Source of the DNA: Callaeas wilsoni
Lineage: Eukaryota; Chordata; Aves; Passeriformes; Callaeidae
Reading direction: 5' to 3'
DNA length: 64,000 nucleotides
NCBI GenBank assembly: GCA_013398955.1
Contig: VWPU01003223.1
Location: forward strand, 644,162-708,161
The position numbers were made by a program, and so were the translations under genes. The notes below the pieces were generated by a model. It had not been told where the DNA came from. It made no database searches and saw nothing but the letters and a program-made list of their open reading frames with translations. Positions 63,580 to 64,000 of the stretch are shown here, piece by piece. Position 1 is the stretch's first letter; each line of letters opens with the position of its first letter.

Positions 63580-64000
63580 GCAGACGTGAGAGGGATGACA
63601 AGGTAAGCCAGGGAAATGCCGTGCGAGCCCACAGCGGCACAGAGCTGTACAGCCTCCCCCGGCCCCGCGGTGCTGACTGGGGGCCGCTCGCACGGCGGTG
63701 TAGAACTGCTCGTTCTCTGGGCTCAGCCGTTCCGGTGCCGAGCTGGCAGATTTCCTTTGTTTTTCGGCAGACCTTGAATTCCTCAGCTGCCAGCTCTGCC
63801 TGCCTGACCCCGTCCGCTGCCGGGGACCGTGGCCCTGGGCGCAGCGCCGTGCTGCCGCCAGCGCCGCGGGCAGGGGCGCGCTGACCCCTCCCGACCCACA
63901 CGCCGGCTTCGGGCGGGACCGGGACTCCGAGCTCTGCCAGCATCGCGGCCGCCGCTCCCCGCACAGACCCAGGGGCCGCGGCGGCAGCCCCTGACAGCGG
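63580..64000. promoter_or_regulatory. Second CpG-rich block, upstream of KIF26B, cut by the window edge
   Basis: A second rise in GC and CpG begins near 63580, about 1 kb upstream of the first island and separated from it by AT-rich sequence (about 62700-63560). It could be an alternative KIF26B promoter, the promoter of an upstream or divergent non-coding transcript, or part of a split island. A minus-strand open frame covers 63377-63964, but I recognise no family in it, and long frames are expected in GC-rich sequence. A consensus-like donor, AAG/GTAAGC, lies on the plus strand at 63600-63607. Confidence 0.6.

Noticed and set aside
63377..63964. A 195-codon minus-strand frame as a protein-coding exon
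   Set aside because: No family resemblance, and composition drifts from GC-rich to AT-rich across it. More likely an open frame due to the CpG island.
1..64000. CRISPR arrays, tRNA or rRNA genes, bacterial operons, integrated phage
   Set aside because: No regularly spaced direct repeats, cloverleaf-like A/B boxes, rRNA words or dense gene packing were seen.

Overview
The window looks like vertebrate, specifically avian, nuclear DNA. A CR1 LINE of the bird type sits at about 16.2-17.1 kb, with two older CR1 scraps elsewhere. A solo LTR at about 53.1-53.5 kb has the ends and polyadenylation region typical of avian endogenous retroviruses. Most of the sequence is AT-rich with CpG-rich islands only at the right end. 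No bacterial, phage, CRISPR or operon structure is present.

One protein-coding gene is recognisable, on the minus strand near the right end: the first two coding exons of KIF26B, an atypical kinesin of the kinesin-11 group. Exon 1 (61833-61895, 21 codons) starts in a GCCACCATG context with an in-frame stop just upstream. A 255-bp intron separates it from exon 2 (61176-61577, 134 codons). Both junctions are phase 0 with canonical GT-AG ends. The first 155 residues carry the family-typical N-terminus, a Ser-Pro-Gly-rich tract and the first C-x2-C motif. The kinesin motor and everything after residue 155 lie outside the window, so 1-61175 (more than 61 kb) is read as the 5' part of intron 2.

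Layout from left to right: 1-61175 is intron 2, mostly unique AT-rich sequence with A/C-rich simple repeats on the plus strand, CR1 remnants (16.2-17.1, 28.8-28.9, 43.75-43.97 kb), LTR-like sequence (32.9-33.0, 38.7-39.5, 53.1-53.5 kb), several short perfect hairpins and a phased 10-bp repeat at 54.64-54.74 kb. A CpG island spans about 61.05-62.58 kb and covers exons 1-2 and the predicted 5' UTR. A plausible core promoter (CCAAT, GC box, CRE-like site, AT-rich element) lies at 62.58-62.70 kb. A second CpG-rich block starts at about 63.58 kb and runs off the window edge.

I did not find a new multi-gene system. The points most worth checking are a plus-strand hairpin carrying a let-7-type seed (24.93-24.97 kb), the phased A-tract repeat, the paired CpG islands, the read-through reading frame beyond exon 2, several candidate conserved non-coding elements and an apparent strand-composition switch at the promoter. 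The many 60-150-codon reading frames in the intron show no family resemblance, and many overlap in several frames; I treat them as chance.
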